DNA of 11,854 bases from JAICLL01 sp035252155 (GTDB lineage: Bacteria; Planctomycetota; Planctomycetia; Pirellulales; JAICIG01): the NCBI GenBank assembly GCA_035252155.1, contig DATFDL010000234.1, positions 1-11,854 of the forward strand, in the 5' to 3' direction. The notes under the pieces are model-generated. The model saw only the letters and a program-made list of their open reading frames with translations. It was not told the DNA's origin and made no database searches. Below are positions 1 to 7,016 of the stretch, one piece after another; the first letter of the stretch is position 1; each line of letters begins with the position of its first letter. The position numbers were made by a program, and so were the translations under genes.

Positions 1-1292
1 TCGCCGTCGGAGATCACAAAACCGTCGGCCGTCTTGAGGTAGACCAGCGGCTGGCCGGTGATGAGGCCCTTGGCCTCGGCCAGCGGCGAGTCGGTGAGCT
101 CGGCCAGCGAGTCGGGCAAGCGTCCGTGCAGTTCACGAAAACGGCAGACGGCCAACGCCAGGCGCGCGGCGAGGAGCCGCTGCCGGTGAGCCATGCCCGA
201 CTGCCCCAAGCGGCCGAGATGAGAGCTGAACTCCGCACAGATGGGCGAGTCGTCGTCGCGCGCTTCGGCATCGGCGTCGGCAAACCGTTCTGCGGCCCGC
301 GGCCCCGGCACGTCGACCAGGTCGGCCATTTGGCCCAGTGTTCGCAACATGATGGCCTCTTGGTGCAACCGCCGCGGCAGGTAAATCCACGAGCCCCACC
401 AGCGGTTGAGCACTTGGGCCTTGGTCGATGAGATGCCCTCGAAGTCCTCCAGAGCGCGGCTGATGTCAGAGCGTCCCAGGTTTTCCATCATTGTGAGCAT
501 TGCCGCGCGCTCGCCGCGCAGCACCGGGGCCAGGCGAAAGCGCGATTCCATCTCCACCAGGCGGGCGTCGAGTTCCTCGTGGCGGTGTTCGTCGATCCAA
601 CCTTGGCCGAGGGCAATTTGCAAATCGTCCAAGGCGTAACCGGCGACGGCCACGCGAACGTATTGCGAGACAGCGAACGGTTCGTGCCGCAACATCTCAT
701 CCAGCTCAAAGGCGTCCGTCAGCGCCGCAAGGGCTTGGTCACGCTCACCCTGCGCGGCGCGGAGCCGAAAATCCGCGGCCAGTATTCGGGCGACCATTCT
801 TGTGTTCTGGACCGTCGGCAAGCGCGTGCTCAGGGGTGCCGGTGTTTGAAAATCGTAATCTGAGCGGCATTCACCTTGGCGAAGCTGCCCCACGATCTGG
901 TCGATCGTCGCCCGGTGCATGTCGATCATCGGCCGCACTTTTGCTTGCACGGTGGGCGAGCCGGGCGACGCGATCGCTTCTTCGAACGGCTCGTAGAGCA
1001 CGAGATCGAATCGCCGGGCCGCGGCGGCGATCGCGCGACCCCGCACGACCGCCGGGTCGGTGGGCCGCTGCGCCAGATCGGCATACCACACGGGTTCGCC
1101 ACGCGCGGCGATTTTCTCCATCTCCTGGCTGAGCAAGGCATGCCCACGCCAACAAGCGGCGCCGTAGATGAGGCCCATGATCGTCATGGCCGTCAGCGCG
1201 ATGCCGGCCGCCAGCCACCAGCGGCGGCGATTGCGCCGCGCCAGCTCGCTGACGAGAGGGCTGGCATCGGTGAGGGGCGACGGCGGATGCAT
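1..1292 (-). CDS. Membrane-anchored hypothetical protein, 3' end beyond window
   Basis: An open frame runs without a stop from an ATG at 1292 to the left edge, giving about 430 residues with the C-terminus missing. The N-terminus is cytosol-like and basic (RRNRRRWW at 19-26). It is followed by one clear membrane helix at about residues 25-47 (LAAGIALTAMTIMGLIYGAA). The rest is a soluble, probably exported, alpha-helical domain with no catalytic motif I recognise. Near the break is the stretch ARLALAVCRFRELHGRLPDS, a pattern I associate with a large group of uncharacterised planctomycete membrane proteins. It resembles the 'YR..HG..P..L..L' segment of type II pseudopilin-like proteins, but no prepilin cleavage motif is present here. 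No clear Shine-Dalgarno sequence precedes the ATG. The gene follows the ATP-grasp gene on the same strand after a 326-bp repeat-bearing gap, so it is probably not in that operon. The frame is certain; the function is unknown. Confidence 0.85.
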   Translation of the reverse strand, partial: MHPPSPLTDASPLVSELARRNRRRWWLAAGIALTAMTIMGLIYGAACWRGHALLSQEMEKIAARGEPVWYADLAQRPTDPAVVRGRAIAAAARRFDLVLYEPFEEAIASPGSPTVQAKVRPMIDMHRATIDQIVGQLRQGECRSDYDFQTPAPLSTRLPTVQNTRMVARILAADFRLRAAQGERDQALAALTDAFELDEMLRHEPFAVSQYVRVAVAGYALDDLQIALGQGWIDEHRHEELDARLVEMESRFRLAPVLRGERAAMLTMMENLGRSDISRALEDFEGISSTKAQVLNRWWGSWIYLPRRLHQEAIMLRTLGQMADLVDVPGPRAAERFADADAEARDDDSPICAEFSSHLGRLGQSGMAHRQRLLAARLALAVCRFRELHGRLPDSLAELTDSPLAEAKGLITGQPLVYLKTADGFVISDG

Positions 1293-1330
1293 AGGGTGGA
1301 TTGTCGCACGTATCGGCGCAGATCGCAAAT

Positions 1331-1508
1331 GGGTGCCACGGCATCCGCCGCGGCGCGGTGGACATCGATCCGACGCGCGACGCAAGTCGCCGCGGCGGAC
1401 GCCGTGCGAGGTCGGGCCGAAGTGCAGATCCGCACGGCGTCCGTCGCAGCGAACGGCGCCTTCGCTTATGGCGACGTCACTCGCGCTGCGACGGATGCCG
1501 TGGCACCC
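1331..1508. repeat. Foldback element with four copies of a 21-nt motif
   Basis: This element fills most of the 326-bp gene-free stretch 1293-1618. Outer arms 1331-1357 and 1482-1508 are inverted repeats matching at 25 of 27 positions. Inner arms 1388-1408 and 1431-1451 match at 19 of 21. Both half-elements (1331-1408 and 1431-1508) are 78 nt long around a 22-nt centre. Outer and inner arms are also related to each other: 1335-1355 (+), 1388-1408 (-), 1431-1451 (+) and 1484-1504 (-) share the core ACGGCRTCCGYCGCRGCG. The sequence can fold as one long hairpin or as two side-by-side stem-loops. It has no coding potential that I trust and no flanking target-site duplication that I can see. It may be a non-autonomous (MITE- or REP-like) repeat or a structured RNA element. 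Confidence 0.8.
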
Positions 1509-1573
1509 TTCCACATCCTTCTATCCCTCGATACGAGTGACGTAGCACTGGTCCCTCGCCGAAAGTCGCAGCC

Positions 1574-1597
1574 GGGGCATCGCCAAGGCTCTGCCCC
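1574..1597 (-). terminator. Possible 3' hairpin after the ATP-grasp gene
   Basis: GGGGCA at 1574-1579 pairs with TGCCCC at 1592-1597 around a 12-nt loop. It lies about 22 nt past the TGA of the ATP-grasp gene. No U-tract follows on the minus strand, so it is not a classical intrinsic terminator. It may stabilise the 3' end or be another dispersed hairpin repeat. The rest of 1509-1618 shows only a 10-bp inverted match (1474-1483 with 1534-1543) back to the foldback. Confidence 0.3.
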
Positions 1598-1618
1598 AGC
1601 CACCGCGATTAGCAACGA

Positions 1619-2650
1619 TCAGTAGTACTCCTTCCAATTCGCCCGATACCCCAGGCCCAGATTCACAATCCGTTGCAATAGCTCCTCAAAGCCCATGCCG
1701 GCGGCGTTGGCCGATTCGGCAAAATCTTCGCCGTAGGCCAGGTTCGGGTTGGGGTTGGCTTCGAGCAGATAAACCTTGCCTTCTTCGTTCAAACGAAAAT
1801 CGAGCCGCGCGTACCCGCTCAGGCCCAAGATGCGATAGATGCGTTTACAAAGCCGCGGCAGACGCTCGGCCACGCCGTCGGGCAGGTCGGCGGCGGCGCA
1901 GGTCATGATGCCGTGCCGGGCCTGATAGTCGTGGTCCCACTTCACCTTGGCCGTGGCGATCCGGGCCAGGCCGTCGGCCATCTTGGTGAAGACCATCTCC
2001 CACACCGGCAGCGTGCGCAACCGCATATTGCCCATCACACCCACATACAGCTCGCGCCCCTCAATATACTCTTCGACCAGGGCGTCGGTGCGCACTTGTT
2101 CATGAACAAACGCCACGCGGTCCTTGAGCTTTTCATCGTTGGTCACGATCGAGGCCTGAGAAATGCCCAGCGAGGCCTCTTCGGTGGTCGATTTCACCAA
2201 CAACGGAAATTGCAGCCTACGCAGCGGCTTGACGACCCGCCCGATCGGGTAGACGGCGAAGTCGGGCACGGCGATCCGGTGATACGACAAAATCTTCTTG
2301 CTCAGCGCCTTGTCGTGCGAGAGCATCAGGCCGCGCGGGTTGCAGCCGGTGTACGATTGCTGCATCAGCTCCAGGTAGCTCACGACGTGCGTGTCGTAGA
2401 GCGTGACGCCGTGGAACTCTTCGAGCAGATTGAAGTGGACGTGGGGCTTCCAATCGACGATGGCGTCGCGCAGCACGCCCAGGTCGTTGCTGACGCCCAG
2501 GGGCCGGGCGTCGTGGCCGAGGTTGGTGAGGCCGGCCACTACGTCGTATTCGGTTTTCCACTCCGCCATTTCCTTGGCGGAGACACCTTTGATGCTGGCG
2601 GGCGGCACGAGGGCTTCGTGCATCAACACCAGCACGCGGCACCGTTTCAT
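1619..2650 (-). CDS. D-Ala-D-Ala ligase-like ATP-grasp enzyme
   Basis: A 343-residue cytosolic ATP-grasp ligase, expected to join a carboxylate to an amine through an acyl-phosphate using ATP and Mg. Fold landmarks are in order. An N-terminal Rossmann-like half holds the Ddl-type stretch ending SYTGCNPRGLMLSHDKALSK (residues 99-118). Then come the ATP-binding K153 with the Gly/Glu loop TTEEASLGIS (155-164), the hinge VEEYIEGREL (192-201), and the C-terminal catalytic core ARLDF (281-285) and LLEANPNPNLA (295-305). D284, E297 and N299 are the expected Mg ligands. Length fits Ddl-like enzymes. The start at 2650 is well supported because its ATG overlaps the TGA of the upstream metallopeptidase gene (ATGA), a sign of translational coupling. 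A longer frame reaches 2827 but lies inside the peptidase gene. The N-terminal half differs from housekeeping Ddl, so the substrate may be another amino acid or a peptide; I would not call it ddl. Confidence 0.9.
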   Translation of the reverse strand: MKRCRVLVLMHEALVPPASIKGVSAKEMAEWKTEYDVVAGLTNLGHDARPLGVSNDLGVLRDAIVDWKPHVHFNLLEEFHGVTLYDTHVVSYLELMQQSYTGCNPRGLMLSHDKALSKKILSYHRIAVPDFAVYPIGRVVKPLRRLQFPLLVKSTTEEASLGISQASIVTNDEKLKDRVAFVHEQVRTDALVEEYIEGRELYVGVMGNMRLRTLPVWEMVFTKMADGLARIATAKVKWDHDYQARHGIMTCAAADLPDGVAERLPRLCKRIYRILGLSGYARLDFRLNEEGKVYLLEANPNPNLAYGEDFAESANAAGMGFEELLQRIVNLGLGYRANWKEYY

Positions 2651-3711
2651 AGAGCGAACCGATGATGGCCGTTCTGTAAATAGTTCATGGTTTGCACCGT
2701 CAGCAGCACGGCGGCGTCTTGCTGCGTCTGCCCGCGATCGCGATCGCAATACAGTCCGAGCTGCCGGCAACGGACGATCATCTCTTGCAACACCTGGTCG
2801 ATGACATACGGATGCTCGCCGGTCCAATGGGCCACGGTGCGGCGCAGCTCGGGCCGGGCGCGGCGAAAAAAGGCGGCGGCCGATTCGTGTCCGCCGCGCG
2901 GCGAACGCGAAAAGAGCCGTTGCAAGTCGCGGTCGAACACCTCGGGATGGTCGGTCGAGTAGCGCACCTGCTTGGCCTGATAATGCTCGCGCAGCGTCTT
3001 GCGCACCTCGGAGAGCGGCTCGACGCGCTTCCGCGACCGCACCAGCGGCCGACGCCCGGCAAGCTGTCCCATCAGTTCATCGACGTATTGCAGTTTTTTC
3101 AGCGCCGGCCAGCGGGCATAACGCGTGCGCCAGCGCGAGTCGGGCGCCAGCCACACCGCGAACGTCTCGGCAAAATCTTCCCAGGGGTGGCTTTGGGCGT
3201 ACCACGAGTTCAGGTGCAGCACATAATGGCGGCTCATGGGCCGCGGCTGGTAGAAATCCGGATAGGGCCGCGACGATTTGCCAAACACGCGTTGCCACGG
3301 CCGGCGGCGATGCAGGCGATAGGCGGTGTCGATCGCATGCCCGGCCTCGTGCCGCAAGATGCGCATGCACCACGACCGCGTGCCGCCCTCGGCTTCGAGC
3401 ATCATCCGGTCTTCAAGTTTGGTCAGCCGCGGATGAGCCAGATAAAAGGGGATGGCGATGCCCGGCACGTTGTCGGGCGAGAACCATTCCTCGCTCAGCC
3501 AGCAATGGGGCCGCGAGGCGATGCCGCGGCACTCCAGTTCGGCATAGAGCTGAGCCACCCGTTCTTCGAGGACCGTGCCGTCGATCTTGAGTCCCAAATC
3601 ACACAGCCGCAGGTCGAGCAGCTCTTCGTCGGGCAGCTTGGCCCAGGCAAAATCGACGGCGGAACCGGCGGACAGACGGGCGGGCGATTTACTCTGGGGA
3701 CGCGGCTTCAC
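2647..3711 (-). CDS. Putative zinc metallopeptidase (HEAGH, Peptidase_Mx-like)
   Basis: A 354-residue protein starting at GTG 3711. The zinc site is HEAGH at residues 121-125. It is followed about 50 residues later by HPWEDFAETF (175-184), whose acidic residues probably give the third zinc ligand. This HExxH...HPWEDxAETxA layout is what I recall for 'putative zinc-binding metallopeptidases' (Peptidase_Mx group). The N-terminal domain begins around WAKLPDEELLDLRLCDLGL (23-41), and the C-terminal third is basic and helical. No signal peptide or membrane helix is seen, so it is probably cytosolic. The GTG is preceded by GGAGAG (3722-3727) at a 10-nt spacing. A longer frame to 3930 would run into the divergent gene and has poor N-terminal sequence. 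The gene is first in a two-gene unit, and its TGA overlaps the ATG of the ATP-grasp ligase by 4 bp. The substrate is unknown. Confidence 0.85.
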   Translation of the reverse strand: MKPRPQSKSPARLSAGSAVDFAWAKLPDEELLDLRLCDLGLKIDGTVLEERVAQLYAELECRGIASRPHCWLSEEWFSPDNVPGIAIPFYLAHPRLTKLEDRMMLEAEGGTRSWCMRILRHEAGHAIDTAYRLHRRRPWQRVFGKSSRPYPDFYQPRPMSRHYVLHLNSWYAQSHPWEDFAETFAVWLAPDSRWRTRYARWPALKKLQYVDELMGQLAGRRPLVRSRKRVEPLSEVRKTLREHYQAKQVRYSTDHPEVFDRDLQRLFSRSPRGGHESAAAFFRRARPELRRTVAHWTGEHPYVIDQVLQEMIVRCRQLGLYCDRDRGQTQQDAAVLLTVQTMNYLQNGHHRFAL

Positions 3712-3721
3712 TGAAACGTTT

Positions 3722-3727
3722 CTCTCC
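3722..3727 (-). promoter_or_regulatory. Ribosome-binding site deciding the peptidase start
   Basis: On the minus strand GGAGAG lies 10 nt before GTG 3711. It is one of the few good Shine-Dalgarno sequences in the window and supports the GTG over the upstream frame extension to 3930. Confidence 0.55.
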
Positions 3728-3783
3728 GGGATTTGACTATCGTAACCTCGACGCGAGAAAAAATCTTCCCCGGCGGGCAGTGG

Positions 3784-3813
3784 ATTGACAGCCTGCGGCC
3801 CAGGCTTGACAAT
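3784..3813 (+). promoter_or_regulatory. Candidate promoter/operator in divergent gap
   Basis: The 155-bp gap between the divergent genes at 3711 and 3867 holds TTGACA at 3785-3790 and GACAAT at 3808-3813, with an exact 17-nt spacer. That would be a sigma-70-like promoter for the membrane-protein gene. A second TTGACA at 3806-3811 overlaps the -10, and an AGCCTG/CAGGCT inverted repeat sits in the spacer, as an operator might. The minus-strand reading is also promoter-like (TTGTCA, 17 nt, GTCAAT), so it could serve both genes. This is motif spotting only; planctomycete promoters are poorly defined. Confidence 0.3.
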
Positions 3814-3866
3814 GCCCGCACGAGCGTGCCTCAATCCCTTGCCGACGCCTGCCAGGACTACCCGCC

Positions 3867-4517
3867 ATGTCGATCGATCCGAATATGCCGCCTGCGTATG
3901 GCCCCGGTCAGCGTCAAGGCGGCGGTTCAAAAATCTGGCTGTTTCTAGGGGTCGGCTGCGGCGTCATGCTCCTGCTGTGCTGCGGCGTGGGAACTGCGTT
4001 GTTCATGACGCTCAAGCAATCGATCCAAACGACGAACGATCCGGCGGAGGTCGCCCAGATCAGCAAGGGCATTGCCGATGTCGATCTGCCGCCGGGATTT
4101 GAGCCGAAAGGCGCATTTACCATGGGCGTGCCGTTCAGCGACAAGAAGCTCTTCACCGTTGCCGGGTACGGTCATACGGCTGGCGACGCCATGATTTCTT
4201 TGGCCGAATTTCCCGTGGACTTTGCCCAGGCCGATCAACAGCAGCTCAAGCAGCAATTGGACCAATCGCTCCAACAGCAGGGGCAGCGTGCCAAAAGCTT
4301 GCAGGTCGACGAATCGCGCACAATCGACGTGACGATCAACGGCGCGCCGGCGGCGTTCGCCATACAACAAGCGTCGGACCGGGCGACGAACGCCAAGTAC
4401 GTGCAGGTGATCGGCGTCTTCAAGGGCAAGTCGGGCACGGCGATGCTGATGGCCCAACTTCCCGCCGACCAATATACCGAAGAAGACGCCGAGAAGCTGG
4501 TTCGGTCGATCAAGTAG
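3867..4517 (+). CDS. Single-pass membrane-anchored hypothetical protein
   Basis: A 216-residue protein. A short Pro/Gly-rich N-terminus (MSIDPNMPPAYGPGQRQGGG) precedes one strong membrane helix at about 23-48, which contains the paired cysteines LLLCCGVG. The remaining ~165 residues should lie outside the membrane. They form a mixed alpha/beta domain with a Gln-rich helical stretch at about 120-140 (QQQLKQQLDQSLQQQG). The C-terminus is LPADQYTEEDAEKLVRSIK, which looks like the closing helix of a PsbP/LpqN-like sensor or stress fold, although I cannot assign a family. ATG 3867 has AGGA about 9 nt upstream. The gene is divergent from the metallopeptidase operon, which may mean shared control. 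Its last 8 bp overlap the end of the convergent methyltransferase gene. I believe it is real, given its coherent hydrophobicity and codon use. Function is unknown. Confidence 0.85.
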   Translation: MSIDPNMPPAYGPGQRQGGGSKIWLFLGVGCGVMLLLCCGVGTALFMTLKQSIQTTNDPAEVAQISKGIADVDLPPGFEPKGAFTMGVPFSDKKLFTVAGYGHTAGDAMISLAEFPVDFAQADQQQLKQQLDQSLQQQGQRAKSLQVDESRTIDVTINGAPAAFAIQQASDRATNAKYVQVIGVFKGKSGTAMLMAQLPADQYTEEDAEKLVRSIK

Positions 4518-5121
4518 TTCGCCTGCCCACCAAGCGCATCATCCCCCACAGCCAACTGAGGCGATGCCGGCCGGCGGACTCGACGGTGAAACCGGCCTTT
4601 TCCACTTCGCGGCGGCAGGCGGCCAGCGAATACGTCTTGTAAAACGCTCGGTCGGTCAGCCGCAGCCAGGCGCTGCACAATTTGCAGCTTAGATAATCGT
4701 CGCACCAATCGACGACCACCAACCAGCCGCCGGGCCGCAGCACGCGGCGAATTTCGGCCAAGGCGGTCGCCGGTTGCCTGAAATAATGATAAGCGCTGAC
4801 GCAGACGACGGCGTCGAACAGCCCGTCGGCCAACGGCAACGCGGCTGCCTCGGCCGCCAGCCAGTGCGCCGACAGTCGCTTGCCGGCCGCCCGGCCGAGC
4901 ATCTTGGGGCTGACATCGACGCCAGTGATTTTCAATATTGGCCAACGATCGAGCAATCGCCCTTCGAGTTGGCCGGTGCCACAAGCCAGGTCTAGGATGC
5001 GCTCTTGGCCGTCGAGCTCAATTGCCTCGACCGCCAGCCGCACCGAAGCGTCGATGTACCGCGCCCAGCGCGTGTCGTAATTTTCGGCGAGCCGGTCGTA
5101 CGATTCGCGGGCTTCGTGCAC
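4510..5121 (-). CDS. Class I SAM-dependent methyltransferase (last gene of cluster)
   Basis: 203 residues if started at GTG 5121. It has the full class I Rossmann set: motif I ILDLACGTGQLEG at 42-54, acidic residue D69 in ITGVDVSPKML at the end of strand 2, FDAVVCVSAYHYF for motif IV, and LAEIRRVLRPGGWLVVVDW for post-motif. This is the Methyltransf_11 pattern of small-molecule or lipid methylases. The N-terminal HEARESYDRLAENYDTRW is a typical opening for the family, which favours the GTG. That GTG shares one base with the TAG of the upstream phosphohydrolase gene (TAGTG), implying coupled translation. An in-frame ATG at 5163 would add 14 residues and overlap the upstream gene by 43 bp. The gene ends tail to tail with the + strand membrane-protein gene, overlapping by 8 bp. 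The substrate is unknown; context suggests a glycan or lipid. Confidence 0.88.
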   Translation of the reverse strand: MHEARESYDRLAENYDTRWARYIDASVRLAVEAIELDGQERILDLACGTGQLEGRLLDRWPILKITGVDVSPKMLGRAAGKRLSAHWLAAEAAALPLADGLFDAVVCVSAYHYFRQPATALAEIRRVLRPGGWLVVVDWCDDYLSCKLCSAWLRLTDRAFYKTYSLAACRREVEKAGFTVESAGRHRLSWLWGMMRLVGRRTT

Positions 5122-6761
5122 TAGTCGAGATACCCCAAATCTCGCAGACGGGCCTCGACACATACCTGGTCGGCGTCGGTGATGCCGGCCAGCGCCGGTT
5201 CGCGGTGCGGTTCAACGACGCAAGATGACGGCAGTCGCGAGACGCCTCGGAAATATTCGTCGAGCGAGCGGCCGCTCATGCCGGCTGGCGTCGGCAGACC
5301 CAACAGCCGCAAGATTGTGGGCGCCACATCGCGCAGCTCGGCAGCCGGATAGACGCCCGCCGCCGCCCGAGGAGCGTCGACCAGCAGCACGCCATCGAGC
5401 CGATGGGTCCCGGCCATCGCCGCGTCGGTGCGGACCATCTGTGGCCGCGCATCGAACTTGTGCCGAGTATGAAAGCCGGGGGCCGGGATCGCCATTACGT
5501 CGGGCCACATCCGCTCGACCGGATCGAACCCAAACCGCTCGGCCGTGCCGTACACTTCGACAAACAGCCGCTCGCCCGTCTCAGGATGCCGCACGTCCTC
5601 GAAGGCCGCGATGGTATCGGCCAGGGTCTGCTCGCGCTGACGGGCGGTGCTCAAGGGGCCGGTCTCAAACCGCGCGCGCGTGTTCAAATAGATCAAGCCG
5701 CCAAGGTTGCCGTGCAGGGCCAGGGCCGAGCTGCGGCGCCAATCGATCGGCAACAGGCCGTCGAGCGGGCGGGTGAGTTGAGCAGTGCTCCAACCGGGCC
5801 GCAACCGCCGCCACAAGAGCTTGCGCAACTTCCAGCCGCCGCGCCGAACCGGGTAGCCGGCGGCGGCCAGGCCGCGTGGCAACCGCAGCAGCCCGTGGCT
5901 CGCCAAGATCGTGGCCAGGGTAATGGTGCCGCGGAACGATCCAAAGCCATGGTCGCTGACCGCGACGACGGCCGCGTTGCGGCGGGCGGCCAGCTCCATC
6001 AATTCTCCCAGGCAGTCATCCATCGCCCGCAATGCTTGCTGCGCCTTGCTGACCCACAGTTCTGGGGCGGTCGCGCGGCTCGGGTCGAGCAGGTCCCAAC
6101 AGCGATGCTGCAACGAATCGAGCACCTGCAACTGCACCACCATCAGTCGCCAGTCGGTCATCCGATCGGCGACGCGCGCGGCCGTCGCCTGCCCACGGAA
6201 GATGGCCCCGGTCTGCTCGACGCCGTCGGACAATTCGGCGAAAGTTTTTGGACGCCGCCGCCAGACGGTGCCCAGATCGAATCTTGCTCCGGTGGCCCGC
6301 AGCCGTTCGGCGAATGCCGGGTAGGGCGAGAGTGCGGCGTCGATCGAGGGACTGTCGAGCCCTCCTACAACCATACCGTCGACCGACTTCGAGGCCGGGT
6401 AGGTCATTGGCAGATTGAGCGAAACCACCTGCCCGCCGGCCGACGAAACCGACTCGAACAGCGTGGGCCGGCCGATGCGGCCCGCGTGATTCAGCAGCAG
6501 CCGGCGGCGACGGTGGTCGAGATAACGATAATCGAGAATGCCATGCTCTTGCGGATCGCAGCCAGTCTGAAACGTCGTCCAAGCGACCGGCGTGATATAC
6601 GGGCGGGTCGAATGGAGCGTCGAGCGCGCAGCGGTCCGCATCAGCCGGGCCAGGTTCGGCATGCGGCCCGAGGCGGCCCATGGCATCAGCAGGTCGAACG
6701 TAGCGCCGTCGAGCCCGATGACGAGCACGCGTGGAACCGTAGTTGGGATTTGGTTCTCCAT
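5121..6761 (-). CDS. Alkaline-phosphatase-superfamily phosphodiesterase/phosphohydrolase
   Basis: A 546-residue member of the type I phosphodiesterase / nucleotide pyrophosphatase group. Metal and catalytic landmarks are all visible: D18 in VIGLDGATFD; the Thr nucleophile in VAWTTFQTG (T62 or T63), followed by HGILDYRY; D215 and H219 in LDSLQHRCWD; D270 and H271 in AVSDHGFGSFRG; and a late His in PGFHTRHKF. The active site therefore looks intact. No signal peptide or membrane helix is seen, so it may act in the cytoplasm on nucleotide-sugars or lipid-phosphate intermediates, but some family members are exported. The ATG at 6761 lacks a Shine-Dalgarno sequence. Its 3' end overlaps the next methyltransferase by one base. 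A 208-bp repeat-rich gap separates it from the upstream methyltransferase. Which phosphoester it cleaves cannot be told from sequence; a phosphotransferase role on glycans is possible. Confidence 0.88.
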   Translation of the reverse strand: MENQIPTTVPRVLVIGLDGATFDLLMPWAASGRMPNLARLMRTAARSTLHSTRPYITPVAWTTFQTGCDPQEHGILDYRYLDHRRRRLLLNHAGRIGRPTLFESVSSAGGQVVSLNLPMTYPASKSVDGMVVGGLDSPSIDAALSPYPAFAERLRATGARFDLGTVWRRRPKTFAELSDGVEQTGAIFRGQATAARVADRMTDWRLMVVQLQVLDSLQHRCWDLLDPSRATAPELWVSKAQQALRAMDDCLGELMELAARRNAAVVAVSDHGFGSFRGTITLATILASHGLLRLPRGLAAAGYPVRRGGWKLRKLLWRRLRPGWSTAQLTRPLDGLLPIDWRRSSALALHGNLGGLIYLNTRARFETGPLSTARQREQTLADTIAAFEDVRHPETGERLFVEVYGTAERFGFDPVERMWPDVMAIPAPGFHTRHKFDARPQMVRTDAAMAGTHRLDGVLLVDAPRAAAGVYPAAELRDVAPTILRLLGLPTPAGMSGRSLDEYFRGVSRLPSSCVVEPHREPALAGITDADQVCVEARLRDLGYLD

Positions 6762-6826
6762 TGTCTATTTCGGGCCGGCGATCATGGAAGCGATTAGCAA
6801 TGGTTCGTTGCTGCGTCAGGAGGAGG

Positions 6827-6937
6827 GAAAGTCAAAATGCAAAATGAAAAAGTCAAAACCGGGAAATGGTTCGAGCATTGCCAAGCGAGGTCGTGGGCGA
6901 CCCCATTTTGCATTTTTACTTTTGCATTTTGACTTTC
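6827..6937. repeat. AT-rich 18-bp inverted repeat
   Basis: GAAAGTCAAAATGCAAAA at 6827-6844 is matched exactly in reverse complement at 6920-6937. Further TTTTGCATTTT units lie at 6906-6916, and a small GGTCG/CGACC hairpin (around 6889-6902) lies between the arms. The block is markedly AT-rich against a GC-rich background. It lies in the gap between two co-directional cluster genes, where it could attenuate or process the mRNA. I recall similar AAAATGCAAAA repeats from other planctomycete genomes. Confidence 0.75.
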
Positions 6938-6940
6938 TGA

Positions 6941-7016
6941 GTCCTGAACCCTGAACCCCGGCTCCTCCCTCAGCTCGCGCGTCCTGAACCCTGAACCCTG
7001 AACCCTGAACCCTCCC
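6941..7016. repeat. Heptamer tandem repeat (CCCTGAA / GGGTTCA)
   Basis: Two runs of the heptamer CCTGAAC lie in this span. A short run at 6943-6959 has about two units, and a longer run at 6983-7014 has about four and a half. Both begin GTCCTGAACCCTGAACCC, so the spacer 6960-6980 sits between direct copies. The longer run is inside the 3' end of the methyltransferase gene and codes for its last residues on the minus strand. There are too few and too short units for a CRISPR; it is a simple-sequence repeat. Confidence 0.8.

Noticed and set aside
876..1625. Long + strand open frame antisense to the left-edge gene and across the foldback
   Set aside because: Translation is Arg/His/Asp-rich without domains and overlaps a coherent minus-strand protein; typical shadow frame in GC-rich DNA.
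1913..2665. 250-codon + strand frame opposite the ATP-grasp gene
   Set aside because: The minus-strand frame has a complete ATP-grasp motif set and a coupled start; the + frame is a shadow.
1619..2827. Longer ATP-grasp gene starting at 2827
   Set aside because: The added 59 residues lie inside the peptidase gene and are unlike the family; the ATGA overlap at 2647-2650 gives the natural start.
2692..3714. 340-codon + strand frame opposite the metallopeptidase
   Set aside because: No motif or hydrophobic pattern, whereas the minus strand has HEAGH and HPWEDFAETF.
3867..3930. Peptidase start at 3930 overlapping the divergent gene
   Set aside because: The extension has low-quality sequence, no Shine-Dalgarno support and overlaps the divergent coding start; GTG 3711 has GGAGAG upstream.
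5403..6797. 464-codon + strand frame opposite the phosphohydrolase
   Set aside because: Composition is Gln/Arg/Gly-rich without structure; the minus strand carries all AP-superfamily metal motifs.
6941..7016. CRISPR or telomere-like array
   Set aside because: Seven-base simple repeats with no spacers of regular size; a simple tandem repeat.
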